Assembly: GCF_029892485.1 (NCBI RefSeq) | Contig: NZ_JARXVG010000004.1 | Coordinates: forward strand, 1 to 64,000 | Length of the DNA: 64,000 nucleotides | Direction of reading: 5' to 3' | Origin: Variovorax boronicumulans | Lineage (GTDB): Bacteria; Pseudomonadota; Gammaproteobacteria; Burkholderiales; Burkholderiaceae_C | Shown here: positions 17,758 to 27,209 of the stretch, one piece after another | How the letters are laid out: each line of letters starts with the position of its first letter | Numbering within the stretch: the stretch's first letter is position 1 | The notes under the pieces: generated by a model | The model's database searches: none | What the model saw: only the letters and a program-made list of their open reading frames with translations | What the model was told of the DNA's origin: nothing | Made by a program: the position numbers and the translations under genes

Positions 17758-18987
17758 GTGCTCAACGGCTTGTGGCTGGGTTTCTTCGGGATGGCGGCGC
17801 TCGCGGCGCTGGTGCGGTGGCTCGTCGGCGGCGATCCGACCGTGTTCGCGGCGCTGGTCGAAAGCCTGTTCGCCATGGCGCGGCTCGCAGTCGAGGTGAT
17901 GGTGCTGCTGTTCGGCACGCTCACGCTGTGGCTGGGTTTCCTGCGCATCGCCGAAGTGGCGGGGCTGGTGGGCTGGCTCGCGCGGCTGCTCGGGCCGCTG
18001 TTCCGGCGGCTCATGCCGGGCGTGCCCGCGGGGCATCCGGCGCTCGGGCTGATCACGATGAATTTCGCGGCCAATGCGCTGGGCCTGGACAACGCCGCCA
18101 CGCCCATCGGCCTGAAGGCCATGCGGGAGCTGCAGCGGCTGAACCCCGACCCGGTCACCGCCACCAACGCGCAGATTCTTTTTCTTGTACTCAATGCCTC
18201 GTCGCTGACGCTGCTGCCGGTCACCATCTTCATGTACCGCGCGCAACAGGGCGCGCCCGATCCGACGATGGTGTTCCTGCCGATCCTGCTGGCCACGAGC
18301 GCATCGACGCTGGTGGGGCTGCTCACGGTGGCCATCGCGCAACGCCTGCGGCTGTGGGACCCGGTGGTGCTGGCCTACCTGATCCCGGGCGCGCTGGTGC
18401 TGGGCGGTTTCATGGCACTGCTGGGCACGCTGTCGGCCGCGGCGATCGCCTCGCTCTCCTCGCTGATGGGCAACCTGGTGCTCTTCGGCGTGATCATCGT
18501 GTTCCTGGCGGCCGGCGCGATCCGGCGCGTGAAGGTCTACGAATGCTTCATCGAAGGCGCGAAGGAAGGCTTCGACATCGCGAAGAATCTGCTGCCTTAC
18601 CTCGTCGCGATGCTCTGCGCGGTCGGCGTGCTGCGGGCCTCGGGGGCGCTCGACTTCATCCTCGGCGGGCTGCGCTGGCTGGTGACCACGGGCGGCTGGG
18701 ATTCGCGCTTCGTCGACGCCATGCCCACCGCGCTGGTCAAGCCCTTCTCGGGCAGCGCGGCGCGCGCGATGCTGATCGAGACCATGAAGAGCCAGGGCGT
18801 GGACAGCTTCCCCGCGCTGGTGGCCGCCACCATCCAGGGCAGCACCGAGACCACCTTCTACGTGCTGGCCGTGTACTTCGGCGCGGTCGGCATCCAGCGC
18901 GCGCGGCATGCGGTGTCTTGCGCGCTGCTGGCCGAGCTGGCGGGCGTGGTCGCGGCGATCGCGGTGTGCTACTGGTTCTTTGGGTAA
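17758..18987 (+). CDS. Nucleoside recognition (SpmA-SpmB fused) membrane protein
   Basis: The 409-residue, highly hydrophobic protein contains two Gate/nucleoside-recognition halves. Residues about 40-200 are SpmA-like (with MNFAANALGLDNAATPIGLK) and about 225-409 are SpmB-like (with SGSAARAMLIET and GSTETTFYVLAVYFGAVGI). In Bacillus the two are separate spore-maturation proteins; in Gram-negatives a fused form of unknown transport role is common. The GTG start follows AAAAGGA at a good distance. A REPIN-like element follows its stop codon. Confidence 0.85.
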   Translation: MLNGLWLGFFGMAALAALVRWLVGGDPTVFAALVESLFAMARLAVEVMVLLFGTLTLWLGFLRIAEVAGLVGWLARLLGPLFRRLMPGVPAGHPALGLITMNFAANALGLDNAATPIGLKAMRELQRLNPDPVTATNAQILFLVLNASSLTLLPVTIFMYRAQQGAPDPTMVFLPILLATSASTLVGLLTVAIAQRLRLWDPVVLAYLIPGALVLGGFMALLGTLSAAAIASLSSLMGNLVLFGVIIVFLAAGAIRRVKVYECFIEGAKEGFDIAKNLLPYLVAMLCAVGVLRASGALDFILGGLRWLVTTGGWDSRFVDAMPTALVKPFSGSAARAMLIETMKSQGVDSFPALVAATIQGSTETTFYVLAVYFGAVGIQRARHAVSCALLAELAGVVAAIAVCYWFFG

Positions 18988-19000
18988 ACAGGTTCAGGGC

Positions 19001-19262
19001 ATTCAGGGCGGCGATCACGCCGACGGGGCACCTTGCTCCGCGAATGTCCTCCGCCCTTCGGGCTCCCCCTTGATTTCGCTGCGCAAGGCACCCCATCGGT
19101 GTGATCGTTTTCAGAGCGGTCGTTGATCGGCTGTTCACCCAGAGCCAGCCCCAGTGCGCAGGGCATCGGGTGCGCCCCGCAGCGAAATCAAGGGGGAGGC
19201 CGCAGGCCGGAGGACATTCGCGGAGGGGAGTACCCGGTGGCCTGTGCACCCACCCGAACAAG
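19001..19262. repeat. REPIN/MITE-like element, copy 2
   Basis: This is a diverged copy of the element at 11659-11920, with two palindromic arms (19012-19106 bounded by GATCACGCCGA / TCGGTGTGATC, and 19154-19248 bounded by GTGCGCAGG / CCTGTGCAC) and the same inverted cores around CGCGAATGTCCTCCGCC. The outer ends are degraded relative to copy 1. It separates the SpmAB-like gene from the convergent alkylsulfatase gene and fills that whole gap. Confidence 0.85.
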
Positions 19263-19273
19263 CCCCCCAACAC

Positions 19274-21250
19274 TCACTTGCGCGGCTCCACCACAGGGAA
19301 CATCGGCTCGAAGGTATCGAGCATCGACATCAGCTCGCCGAGCTTCGCGCGGTCGCCCTCGATCTTCACCTTGCCCGACATCACCGCTGCGGGAAAGCTC
19401 GTCTCCTTCAGCGTGACCGCATCGAGCGTGGCGCGGCTCAGCGTCACCGTGGCGTCAGCCCCTGGCTGCTGGCCGGCGATGTGCGTGAGCGCGGAGTTCT
19501 CCAGCGTCAGCACGAACTGCTGGTTCGAATCGGTGAAGTTCCAGTTGATGACCATCGTCTTGCCCTCGGCCTTGGCCGCGTCGAGCCGTACGCCGAGGAA
19601 GTCGAAGAAGAGGTCGTTGCTCACCGCCTTGAGCGTGTCGGCGTTCGAGCTGCTGCCGCCCGGGATCTTCGGCACGCCATTGCGCAGCTCCATCGCGCCC
19701 ACCAGGTAGGCGCTGCGCCAGGTGCCGGCCTCCGACTGGTAGCCGAGTTGCTCGAGTGCATCGGCGCCGAGTTCGCGGGCCGCGCGGTTCGTGGGGTCCG
19801 CGTAGACGACCTGGCTCATCGCGCTTGCGACCCAGCGGTACTCGCCCTTCTTGAAATCGTCCCGCGCCCGTGCGAGCACCGCGTCGGCACCGCCCATGTA
19901 CTGCACCGTCTTCTTCGCGTAGTCGACGGGCGGCAGCGGGTTCAGGTTGGCCGGATTGGCGTCGTACCAGCCCAGGTACTTCTGGTAGACCGCCTTCGCG
20001 TTGTGCCGCAGCGTGCCGTAGTAGCCGCGCGTGGACCATTCCTGCTCCAGGCTCGCGGGCATGCGCAGCGTCTCGGCGATGTCGGCCGCGGTGTAGCCCT
20101 GGTTGAGCAGGCGCAGCGACTGGTCGTTGATGAACTTGTACATGTCGCGCTGCTTCTTCAGCAGGTCGGCGATGCGCTCGCGTCCGGTGGTCGGCCAGTG
20201 GTGCTGGGCGATCAGCACGTCGGTCCTGTCGCCGAAGGCCACGCGTGCCTGGTCGATGTACTTCGCCCAGAGGTTGCCGTCGCGCACCTCGGCGCCGCGG
20301 ATCGTGTAGAGGTTGTGCATGGTGTGCGTCACGTCCTCGGCCATGTTGAGCACGCGGAACTGCGGCAGGTACATGAGCATTTCCGACGGCGCCTCGGAGC
20401 CCGGCACCAGCTGGAAGACGAACTGCACGCCGTCGATGGTGCGCTCCTCGGTCGGCTTGTCGATGGTCGAGGTCGGCGCGATCAGCGTGATGGTGCCGCG
20501 CGCGAGCGCCTTGCCCAGGCCCGTGTCCACCTGCCCGCGCGCGCCCGGCGGCAAGAGCGAGCCGAACTGGTACTGCGAGCGACGGCTCATCGCATTGCCC
20601 GCGAGGATGTTCTCGGCCACCGCGGTTTCCATGAAGCCCGACGGTGCGATCACCTGCACCTTGCCCGCGGCCACGTCGGACTCGCTCGCCACGCCCTTCA
20701 CGCCGCCGAAATGGTCGGCGTGGCCGTGCGTGTAGATCACGGTGCCGACCGGCTTCTTCGGCCGATGTTGGTAGTACAGCTCCAGCGCCGCGCGCGCCGT
20801 CTCGGCGGCGAGCAACGGATCGATGACGATCAGCGAGGTGTCTCCTTCGACGATGGTCATGTTCGCGATGTCGAAGCCGCGCACCTGGTAGACGCGATCG
20901 GTCACCTTGAAAAGGCCGTGGATCGCGTTGAGCTGCGCCTGCCGCCACAGGCTCGGATTGACGGTGTCGGCGGGCTCGCTCGCCTTCAGGAAGTCGTAGG
21001 GCTTCATGTTCCACGCCGGGCGCGGGCCGGCACTGGGCACCAGCGCATCGGGCACGGTGCCGATGAAGCCGCGCATCGCGTCCTCGAAGTCCTGCCGGTT
21101 GGCGAAGGGCAGCGTCTTCGCCATGTCGGCGTTGGCTTTCAGCGTGGCGGCCTCGGGCGGCTTGGGTGCGATCTGCGCGAAAGCCTGTGCGCTGCCGAAG
21201 GTGCAGGCCAACGCGACCAGGGCCATGGAGAAGGAGGAAGAAGGGGTCAT
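19274..21250 (-). CDS. Alkylsulfatase (SdsA1/BDS1-like metallo-beta-lactamase fold)
   Basis: The 658-residue protein has a signal peptide (residues 1-25, ending AQAFA) and a metallo-beta-lactamase domain with T174-H175-x-H177-x-D179-H180. A helical dimerisation region and a C-terminal SCP2-like lipid-binding domain follow. This is the layout of SdsA1, which hydrolyses primary alkyl sulfates such as SDS in the periplasm. The length matches the family. The start at 21250 precedes the signal peptide directly. A LysR gene diverges from it, as sdsB does from sdsA in Pseudomonas. Confidence 0.9.
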   Translation of the reverse strand: MTPSSSFSMALVALACTFGSAQAFAQIAPKPPEAATLKANADMAKTLPFANRQDFEDAMRGFIGTVPDALVPSAGPRPAWNMKPYDFLKASEPADTVNPSLWRQAQLNAIHGLFKVTDRVYQVRGFDIANMTIVEGDTSLIVIDPLLAAETARAALELYYQHRPKKPVGTVIYTHGHADHFGGVKGVASESDVAAGKVQVIAPSGFMETAVAENILAGNAMSRRSQYQFGSLLPPGARGQVDTGLGKALARGTITLIAPTSTIDKPTEERTIDGVQFVFQLVPGSEAPSEMLMYLPQFRVLNMAEDVTHTMHNLYTIRGAEVRDGNLWAKYIDQARVAFGDRTDVLIAQHHWPTTGRERIADLLKKQRDMYKFINDQSLRLLNQGYTAADIAETLRMPASLEQEWSTRGYYGTLRHNAKAVYQKYLGWYDANPANLNPLPPVDYAKKTVQYMGGADAVLARARDDFKKGEYRWVASAMSQVVYADPTNRAARELGADALEQLGYQSEAGTWRSAYLVGAMELRNGVPKIPGGSSSNADTLKAVSNDLFFDFLGVRLDAAKAEGKTMVINWNFTDSNQQFVLTLENSALTHIAGQQPGADATVTLSRATLDAVTLKETSFPAAVMSGKVKIEGDRAKLGELMSMLDTFEPMFPVVEPRK

Positions 21251-21357
21251 CGGTGTCTCTTTGTCTTCGGTGAAGCAGGAACGGCGCCCGATTCTCCGAA
21301 CCGTCCGAAGCATTGGCAAATGCAAAATGTGCTGAACCTTTTTACGGAAAACGCAAA

Positions 21358-22257
21358 ATGCAGCTGCGCCAGCTCCAGCACCTCGTCGCGCTTGCCGAGC
21401 AAGGCAGCTTCGGTCGCGCCGCCCAGGCCGTGCACCTGTCGCAGCCGGCGCTCTCGCGCAGCATCGACACCCTCGAAGACAACCTGCAGGCCCGCCTGGT
21501 CGACCGCGCCTATGGCACCGTGCGCTTCACGCAGGCCGGCGAACTGGTGCTCACGCGCGCCCGTGAACTCCTTGCGGATGCGCAGCAGATCCAGCGCGAC
21601 GTGCTGCAACTCGAAGGCCTGGCCATCGGCAGCCTCGCCGTGGGGCTGGGGCCTTTCGCGGCCAGCACGCTGGGGCGCATGGCCCTGTCGCTGATGACCC
21701 AGCGCCACCCGCAGTTGCTCATGCGCATGGAAGTGGCCGACACCGCCACGCTCAGCGAGCGCCTGCACCGGCGGCAACTCGACCTGTTCATCGCCGACAC
21801 CCGCGACCTGAAGAAGCAACCCGGGCTCAAGCTCGTGCGCCTGCCCGACCTGCCGGTGTCGTTCTTCGTGCAACCGAAGCACCCGCTGCGTCGGCTGAAG
21901 CAGGTGACCCTGGAAAAGGCCATGGACTATCCCTTGGCCGGCCCCAACCTCCCCGCCGAAGTGGCGGCGCATTTCGACCGCCAGATACACCGCGACGACC
22001 GCGGCGTGTTCAACATCACCTGCGACGACGCGGGCACGCTGCGCCACCTTGCCCTCACCGCCAACGCGGTGATCCTCGCGCCGCATGCGCCCGCGCTGAA
22101 CACCGATACCGACGCCCTCGTGCCCCTGCCCGTCACCGGCTTCGCCCGCATGCAGACGCACTACAGCCTGGTCACGCTCGCGGGCCGCACGCCCTCGGCG
22201 GCGGCCATCGTCTATACCCGGCTCGTGACCGAGTTGATGCAGCGCTCCAGGCACTGA
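21358..22257 (+). CDS. LysR family regulator, probable regulator of the alkylsulfatase
   Basis: The 299-residue LTTR has an N-terminal HTH (LQHLVALAEQGSFGRAAQAVHLSQPALSRSI) and a standard effector domain. It diverges from the alkylsulfatase with about 107 bp between starts, so it probably controls it, by analogy with SdsB. The start at 21358 matches the family N-terminus MQLRQLQHL; an upstream ATG at 21313 adds 15 unlikely residues. Confidence 0.9.
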   Translation: MQLRQLQHLVALAEQGSFGRAAQAVHLSQPALSRSIDTLEDNLQARLVDRAYGTVRFTQAGELVLTRARELLADAQQIQRDVLQLEGLAIGSLAVGLGPFAASTLGRMALSLMTQRHPQLLMRMEVADTATLSERLHRRQLDLFIADTRDLKKQPGLKLVRLPDLPVSFFVQPKHPLRRLKQVTLEKAMDYPLAGPNLPAEVAAHFDRQIHRDDRGVFNITCDDAGTLRHLALTANAVILAPHAPALNTDTDALVPLPVTGFARMQTHYSLVTLAGRTPSAAAIVYTRLVTELMQRSRH

Positions 22258-22298
22258 GCCAAAATGGCCTTCCTGCCGACCACCGCACAGCTTCTTCA

Positions 22299-22808
22299 GT
22301 GACCACTCCCCGCCGGGCCCAGCCGCCCACCTTTTCGCCCGACGAGTTCCGGGAAGCGCTCGGCATGTTCGCCACGGGCGTGACCATCGTCACCGCATGC
22401 GCGGCCGATGGCACGCTGGTCGGCCTCACGGCCAACTCCTTCAATTCGGTGTCGCTCGCGCCGCCGCTGGTGCTGTGGAGCCTGGCCCGTGCCGCGGGCT
22501 CGATGCCCGCGCTCAGCACCGGCTCACACTACGCCATCAACATCCTGGCCGCGAACCAGAAGCCACTGGCCGAACGCTTCGCCACCAAGAACATCGACCG
22601 ATGGGCCGATGTGGATTTCACCCGCGGCATCGGCGGCGCGCCCGTGCTGGTGGGCGCCGCGGCGAGCTTCGAGTGCTTCAACCGCAGCCGCTACGACGAA
22701 GGCGACCATGTGATCTTCGTCGGCGAGGTCGAGCGCTGCACCCATAACGCGGGCGCCTCGCCGCTCTTGTTCCACGGCGGGCGTTTCTACACGGAACACC
22801 CCTTGTGA
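22299..22808 (+). CDS. Flavin reductase family protein
   Basis: The 169-residue protein is a flavin reductase-like FMN-binding barrel (FREALGMFATGVTIVTA, then LTANSFNSVSLAPPLVLWSL), the type that supplies reduced flavin to two-component monooxygenases. It starts at a GTG. No partner monooxygenase lies beside it. It overlaps the next gene by a TGATG junction, suggesting co-transcription. Confidence 0.88.
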   Translation: MTTPRRAQPPTFSPDEFREALGMFATGVTIVTACAADGTLVGLTANSFNSVSLAPPLVLWSLARAAGSMPALSTGSHYAINILAANQKPLAERFATKNIDRWADVDFTRGIGGAPVLVGAAASFECFNRSRYDEGDHVIFVGEVERCTHNAGASPLLFHGGRFYTEHPL

Positions 22809-23314
22809 TGCGGGCCGCTGCGCTCCTGCCCATCCTGCTGCTGGCCGCGCAGACCGCGATGGCGCAGCAGGCACGGGACGCAGCGGGAGCGCTCAAGCAG
22901 AACTGGTTCGACGATCCGTTCTTCCAGGTGTCCGCAGGTCTTCCTGCCTGCGCCATGCCCGAAGGCCCGTTCTATACCGCCGAGGAGCGGCGCCTGCAGA
23001 CCCACTCGCGGCTGGAGCGCGGCACCAGCTGCTGGCTCGCCGGCAAGTGCACCGACAGCAACGCCTACCGCTACGACAAGCCCCTCGCGCCCAAGGTGCG
23101 CGCCGCGCTCCTGGCCGTGCCGGGCGTGCGCAGCGGCAGCGTCTGGGTGATGGTCCAGCGCCGCTGGGTCTACCTGCAGGGCTGCGTGCCAACGGCCGCA
23201 CTGGCCAGGAAACTCGAACGCGCCGCGCGCGCGGTGCCCGATGTGGAGACCGTGGTGCCCGACCTGATGATCGGTACACAAGGCCAGCCACCCTATCCGG
23301 TGGCCGGCCGATGA
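22808..23314 (+). CDS. Exported BON-domain protein
   Basis: The 168-residue protein has a signal peptide ending AMAQQ and, in its second half, a BON-like fold (PKVRAALLAVPGVRSGSVWVM, ending VPDVETVVPDL). BON proteins are periplasmic or membrane-attached and stabilise the envelope. The central part contains four cysteines (around PACAMP, SCWLAGKC and GCVP) that may form disulfides. The start codon overlaps the flavin reductase stop. Confidence 0.65.
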   Translation: MRAAALLPILLLAAQTAMAQQARDAAGALKQNWFDDPFFQVSAGLPACAMPEGPFYTAEERRLQTHSRLERGTSCWLAGKCTDSNAYRYDKPLAPKVRAALLAVPGVRSGSVWVMVQRRWVYLQGCVPTAALARKLERAARAVPDVETVVPDLMIGTQGQPPYPVAGR

Positions 23315-23318
23315 ATCA

Positions 23319-24242
23319 ATGACAACAACCCGAATGATCCAGCGCAAGACCCACCTCGACTCCCTCGCCATCGGCCTTCTCATCGCGTGTTGCGCGTTCT
23401 GGGGCCTGCAGCAGATCCTCATCAAGACCACCGTGACCGAAGTGCCGCCGATGTGGCAGGCCTCGATCCGCATGGTGGGCGCCACCGTGCTCCTGTGGCT
23501 GTGGTGCGCCTCGCGCGGCGTGCCGCTGTTCGAGCGCGATGGCACGCTGTGGCCCGGCCTGCTGGCCGGTGCGCTCTTCGCGGGCGAGTTCGCCGGCATC
23601 TACCTCGGTCTGCAACACACCAGCGCCTCGCGGCTCACCGTGTTCCTCTACACCGCGCCGTTCTGGGTCTCGCTGCTGCTGCCGCGATGGGTGCCGGCCG
23701 AGCGGCTGCGCGGCTTTCAATGGCTCGGGCTCTTCATTGCTTTCGCGGGCGTGGTGCTCGCGTTCAGCGAGGGCTTCAACCACATGAGTTCTTCGCAACT
23801 CATCGGCGACGCGATGGCGCTTGCGGCCGGCATGCTCTGGGGCCTGACCACGTTGACGCTGCGCACCACGAAGCTCGCCACTGCGAGCGCGGAGAAGACG
23901 CTCTTCTACCAGGTGGCCGTGACCGCGGCGGTGTGCCCCGTGCTGTCTCTCGCGCTCGGCGAGACCTGGCGCTTTTCGTACTCCAGTTGGGCCTGGACCT
24001 CGATCGGCCTGCAGACCGTGATCGGCGCGTTCGCGAGCTATCTCACGTGGATGTGGCTGCTGCGGCACTACCCGGCCACGCAGATGTCGTCCTTCACCTT
24101 TCTCACGCCGCTCTTCGCGCTGGTGTTCGGCGTGGTGCTGCTGAAGGAGCCGCTGACGCTGCAGCTGATGGTGGCGCTCGCGGGCGTCGCGCTGGGCATC
24201 GTGCTGGTGAACCGGCGCCCCGCGGCGCAGCGCACGGCATGA
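23319..24242 (+). CDS. EamA/DMT family transporter
   Basis: The 307-residue protein has about ten hydrophobic segments arranged as two EamA repeats (first CAFWGLQQILIK, second near GDAMALAAGMLWG), typical of drug/metabolite exporters of the RhaT/YdcZ group. It sits four bases after the BON-domain gene and overlaps glutaminase by ATGA, so the genes 22299-25180 probably form one transcript. The substrate is unknown. Confidence 0.88.
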   Translation: MTTTRMIQRKTHLDSLAIGLLIACCAFWGLQQILIKTTVTEVPPMWQASIRMVGATVLLWLWCASRGVPLFERDGTLWPGLLAGALFAGEFAGIYLGLQHTSASRLTVFLYTAPFWVSLLLPRWVPAERLRGFQWLGLFIAFAGVVLAFSEGFNHMSSSQLIGDAMALAAGMLWGLTTLTLRTTKLATASAEKTLFYQVAVTAAVCPVLSLALGETWRFSYSSWAWTSIGLQTVIGAFASYLTWMWLLRHYPATQMSSFTFLTPLFALVFGVVLLKEPLTLQLMVALAGVALGIVLVNRRPAAQRTA

Positions 24243-25180
24243 GCGCAGCCATGAACTTCCAGAACGTCCTCGACGACATCGTCACGACCCTGCGCCCGCA
24301 ACTAGGCCAGGGCGGCACGGTGGCGAGTTACATCCCGGCATTGGCGCGCGTCGATGCGCGGCAGTTCGGCATTGCGCTGCGTACCTGCGATGGCGAAGAA
24401 GCCTTCGCGGGCGACGGCGATGTGCCGTTCTCTATCCAGAGCGTCTCGAAGCTCTTCACGCTGACCCTCGCGATGCAGCGCATGGGCGACGCGCTGTGGG
24501 AGCGCATCGGGCGCGAGCCCTCGGGCAATCCATTCAATTCGCTCGTGCAGCTGGAGAACGAGCAGGGCAAGCCACGCAATCCGTTCATCAATGCGGGTGC
24601 GATCGCAGTCGCCGACCGGCTGGTGAGCCAGGCGACGGCCAACGGCGGCAACGCGAAGGCGGACATCCTCTCGCTGATGAGCGGTTTGTGCGGAGAGCCG
24701 ATCGCCTTCGACGAAGAGGTCGCGAAGTCCGAGGCCGACACAGGCTTTCGCAATGTCGCGCTCGCGAACTTCATGAAGAGCTTCGGCAAGATCGACAACG
24801 ACGTCGGCACCGTGCTCGACACCTACTTCCACCAGTGCTCGCTGCGCATGAGCTGCCGCCAGCTCGCACGCGCCGCGGCCTTCCTGTGCCGCGACGGCGC
24901 GCATCCGATCGATGGCGAGCCCGAGATCACCGGCGAGCGCCAGACGCGGCGCATCAACGCGCTGATGCTGACCTGCGGCACCTACGACGCCGCGGGCGAC
25001 GTGGCGTTCTCCATCGGGCTGCCGTGCAAGAGCGGCGTGGGCGGCGGCATCGTCGCGGTGGTGCCCGACAAGCTCACGCTCTGCGTCTGGTCGCCTGCGC
25101 TGGACGCCACCGGCAACTCGCTGCTGGGCATGAAGGCGCTGGAACTGTTCGTGACGCGCACGGGGCTCTCGGTTTTCTGA
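24239..25180 (+). CDS. glsA: Glutaminase, serine-dependent
   Basis: The 313-residue protein is a beta-lactamase-fold glutaminase converting glutamine to glutamate and ammonia. The S68-x-x-K71 catalytic pair (SIQSVSK), NPFINAGAI, the FMKSFGKI region and SGVGGGIVAVVP near the end are characteristic. The start overlaps the transporter stop; a second Met at 24251 (MNFQNVLDDI) matches the family N-terminus and may be the true start. The length is usual for GlsA. Confidence 0.92.
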   Translation: MSAAMNFQNVLDDIVTTLRPQLGQGGTVASYIPALARVDARQFGIALRTCDGEEAFAGDGDVPFSIQSVSKLFTLTLAMQRMGDALWERIGREPSGNPFNSLVQLENEQGKPRNPFINAGAIAVADRLVSQATANGGNAKADILSLMSGLCGEPIAFDEEVAKSEADTGFRNVALANFMKSFGKIDNDVGTVLDTYFHQCSLRMSCRQLARAAAFLCRDGAHPIDGEPEITGERQTRRINALMLTCGTYDAAGDVAFSIGLPCKSGVGGGIVAVVPDKLTLCVWSPALDATGNSLLGMKALELFVTRTGLSVF

Positions 25181-26170
25181 TCAGGCGGCTGCGGGCGCCA
25201 ACGCCGCACCGAAGCAGCCCAGGCCTTCCAGCGAAACCTCGACCGCCTCTTCCAATGGCGTGTGCGGCTCGTGCCCGAGGAAGGCCACCAGCTTCGCGTT
25301 GTCCATCAGCACCGGCGTCTGCCACAGGTAGCGCATCTCGCGCATTTCGCGCAGGGTGGTGACGAAGGGCGAGGCCAGCGTCAGCAGCCACCACGGGAAG
25401 GCCGCCACGCGCGGCTCGGTGCCGGTACGGCGTGCCACCACCTTGCGGATCGCGCCGCTCATCTGCGTGCCGTCCGCATCGCGGTGGCCGGCCATGTGAA
25501 AGCACGCAAAGGGTTCGAGCCTGTCGCGGCGCCCCAGCAGCGCGACCATGGTGCGGGCGACGTCCGGCAGGTAGGACCATTGGTGCGCCGTGTCCGCGCG
25601 GCCCGGGTAGCTCACGGCCTTGACCGGCAGGCCCGCTTTCACCAGCCCTTGCGAGAACCAGTTGTTGCCGGCCTTCGGGCCGAAGAAGTCGCCGGCGCGC
25701 ACGATCAGCACGCGGGCACCGTTGCGGCTGGCTGCCTCGAGGCGCTGCTCCAGCTCGACCCGGATCGCGCCCTTGCGGGTGACGGGGTGCTGCGGCGAAT
25801 CTTCGGCGAGCAGTTCACCGAACGCATCGGGGCCGTAGTTGTAGACCGTGCCCGGCAGCACGATGGTCGCGCCCTCGGCCTTGGCGGCGGCGATGGTGTT
25901 GTCGAGCATCGGCAGCACCAGCTGCGCCCAGTTGCGGTAGCCGGGCGGGTTGACCGCATGCACGATGACCGAGCAACCCTTCGCGGCGTCCATGACGGCC
26001 TGCCGGTCCATCGCGTCTCCCGAGAGCCAGGTGATGCCGTCCCTGCGACCCTCGGTCGCGCCGCGCTTGAGGGCTCGCACCTGCCATCCGGCATGGACCA
26101 GTTGCCGTGCCACCTCGCCGCCGATGCCGCCCGTCGCGCCCAGGACAAGGACCGTGCCGTTGCGTGTCAT
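25181..26170 (-). CDS. NAD(P)-binding NmrA/epimerase-like protein
   Basis: The 329-residue protein starts with a Rossmann motif (VLVLGATGGIGGEVARQL) and follows the short-chain extended dehydrogenase/NmrA pattern, with a YNYGPDAFGE segment in place of the usual YxxxK. It may be an atypical epimerase, reductase or redox sensor. Its stop touches glsA from the opposite direction (0 bp gap). It diverges from the LysR gene at 26265, which is probably its regulator. Confidence 0.85.
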   Translation of the reverse strand: MTRNGTVLVLGATGGIGGEVARQLVHAGWQVRALKRGATEGRRDGITWLSGDAMDRQAVMDAAKGCSVIVHAVNPPGYRNWAQLVLPMLDNTIAAAKAEGATIVLPGTVYNYGPDAFGELLAEDSPQHPVTRKGAIRVELEQRLEAASRNGARVLIVRAGDFFGPKAGNNWFSQGLVKAGLPVKAVSYPGRADTAHQWSYLPDVARTMVALLGRRDRLEPFACFHMAGHRDADGTQMSGAIRKVVARRTGTEPRVAAFPWWLLTLASPFVTTLREMREMRYLWQTPVLMDNAKLVAFLGHEPHTPLEEAVEVSLEGLGCFGAALAPAAA

Positions 26171-26264
26171 GAAATGCTCCAGAAAGTTGTCGATGGCCGA
26201 ATTCTGGGTCGATGGCGGCCCCATTGGAATTGTCGAACATGAGCCAGCAGCTATACATTTGTGC

Positions 26265-27209
26265 ATGACCTTGAACATCGGCTGGGAGCTCTACCGCTCG
26301 TTCCTCGGCGTCCTGCGGGAGGGTTCTCTCTCCGGCGCGGCGCGCGCATTGGGCATTACGCAACCCACCGCCGGCCGCCACGTCGCCGCGCTCGAAGCGG
26401 CGCTCGGCGTGGTGCTGTTCACGCGCTCGCAGGTGGGCCTCATGCCCACGGAAATCGCACTGGCGTTGCAGACGCACGCGGAAGCCATGGAAAGCACCGC
26501 CGCCTCGCTGGAGCGTGCCGCGACCAGCCAGGGCGAAGGCGTGCGCGGAGTGGTGCGCATCTCCGCCAGCGAAGTGATAGGCGTGGAGGTGCTGCCGCCC
26601 ATCGTCGCGCACCTGCGCGAGGCGCACCCGGCGCTGAAGGTCGAGCTGGTGCTGACCAACCGCGTGCAGGACCTGCTGCGCCGCGAAGCCGATATCGCCG
26701 TGCGCATGATGCGGCCGAAACAGGAACAGCTGATCGCGCGGCGCGTCGGGCAGATCGAACTGGGCTTTCACGCGCGCAAGGACTATCTGGCCCGCCACGG
26801 CACGCCGCGCAAGGTGGAAGACCTCGCGCCCCATGCCGTCATCGGCTACGACCAGCCCTCGGCCTTCGTGCGCAATGCGGGCAAGGCACTCCCGGGCTAC
26901 GGCCGCGACGCTTTCTCGCTGCGCACCGACAGCGACCTCGCGCAGTTGGCGCTGATCCGCGCCGGCGCGGGCATCGGCATCTGCCAGGCCGGCCTCGCCC
27001 GGCGCGACCCCGCGCTGGTGCGTCTGATGCCGCGCATCTTCTCGATGAAGCTGGAGACCTGGATCACGATGCACGAAGACCTGCGCAACAGCCCGCGCTG
27101 CCGTGCCACCTTCGATGCACTGGTCACCGGGCTGCAGCAATACATCGGCGCACCCGCGCCAGGCACACAGGGGAAAATAGCCCGCGCACGAACACAAGCC
27201 TCCGAATGA
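26265..27209 (+). CDS. LysR family transcriptional regulator
   Basis: The 314-residue LTTR has an HTH with the variant AARALGITQPTAGRHVAALEAALG and a regulatory domain with GVVRISASEVIGVEVLPPI. It diverges from the NmrA-like gene across a 94-bp gap, the usual LTTR target arrangement. The start at 26265 is the family N-terminus; the frame is open far upstream, but that part overlaps the neighbour. It overlaps the next gene by four bases. Confidence 0.9.
   Translation: MTLNIGWELYRSFLGVLREGSLSGAARALGITQPTAGRHVAALEAALGVVLFTRSQVGLMPTEIALALQTHAEAMESTAASLERAATSQGEGVRGVVRISASEVIGVEVLPPIVAHLREAHPALKVELVLTNRVQDLLRREADIAVRMMRPKQEQLIARRVGQIELGFHARKDYLARHGTPRKVEDLAPHAVIGYDQPSAFVRNAGKALPGYGRDAFSLRTDSDLAQLALIRAGAGIGICQAGLARRDPALVRLMPRIFSMKLETWITMHEDLRNSPRCRATFDALVTGLQQYIGAPAPGTQGKIARARTQASE

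Noticed and set aside
19154..21694. Very long plus-strand open frame opposite the alkylsulfatase
   Set aside because: It is the antisense shadow of a real 658-residue enzyme with its motifs on the minus strand; the predicted product is His/Arg/Ala-rich.
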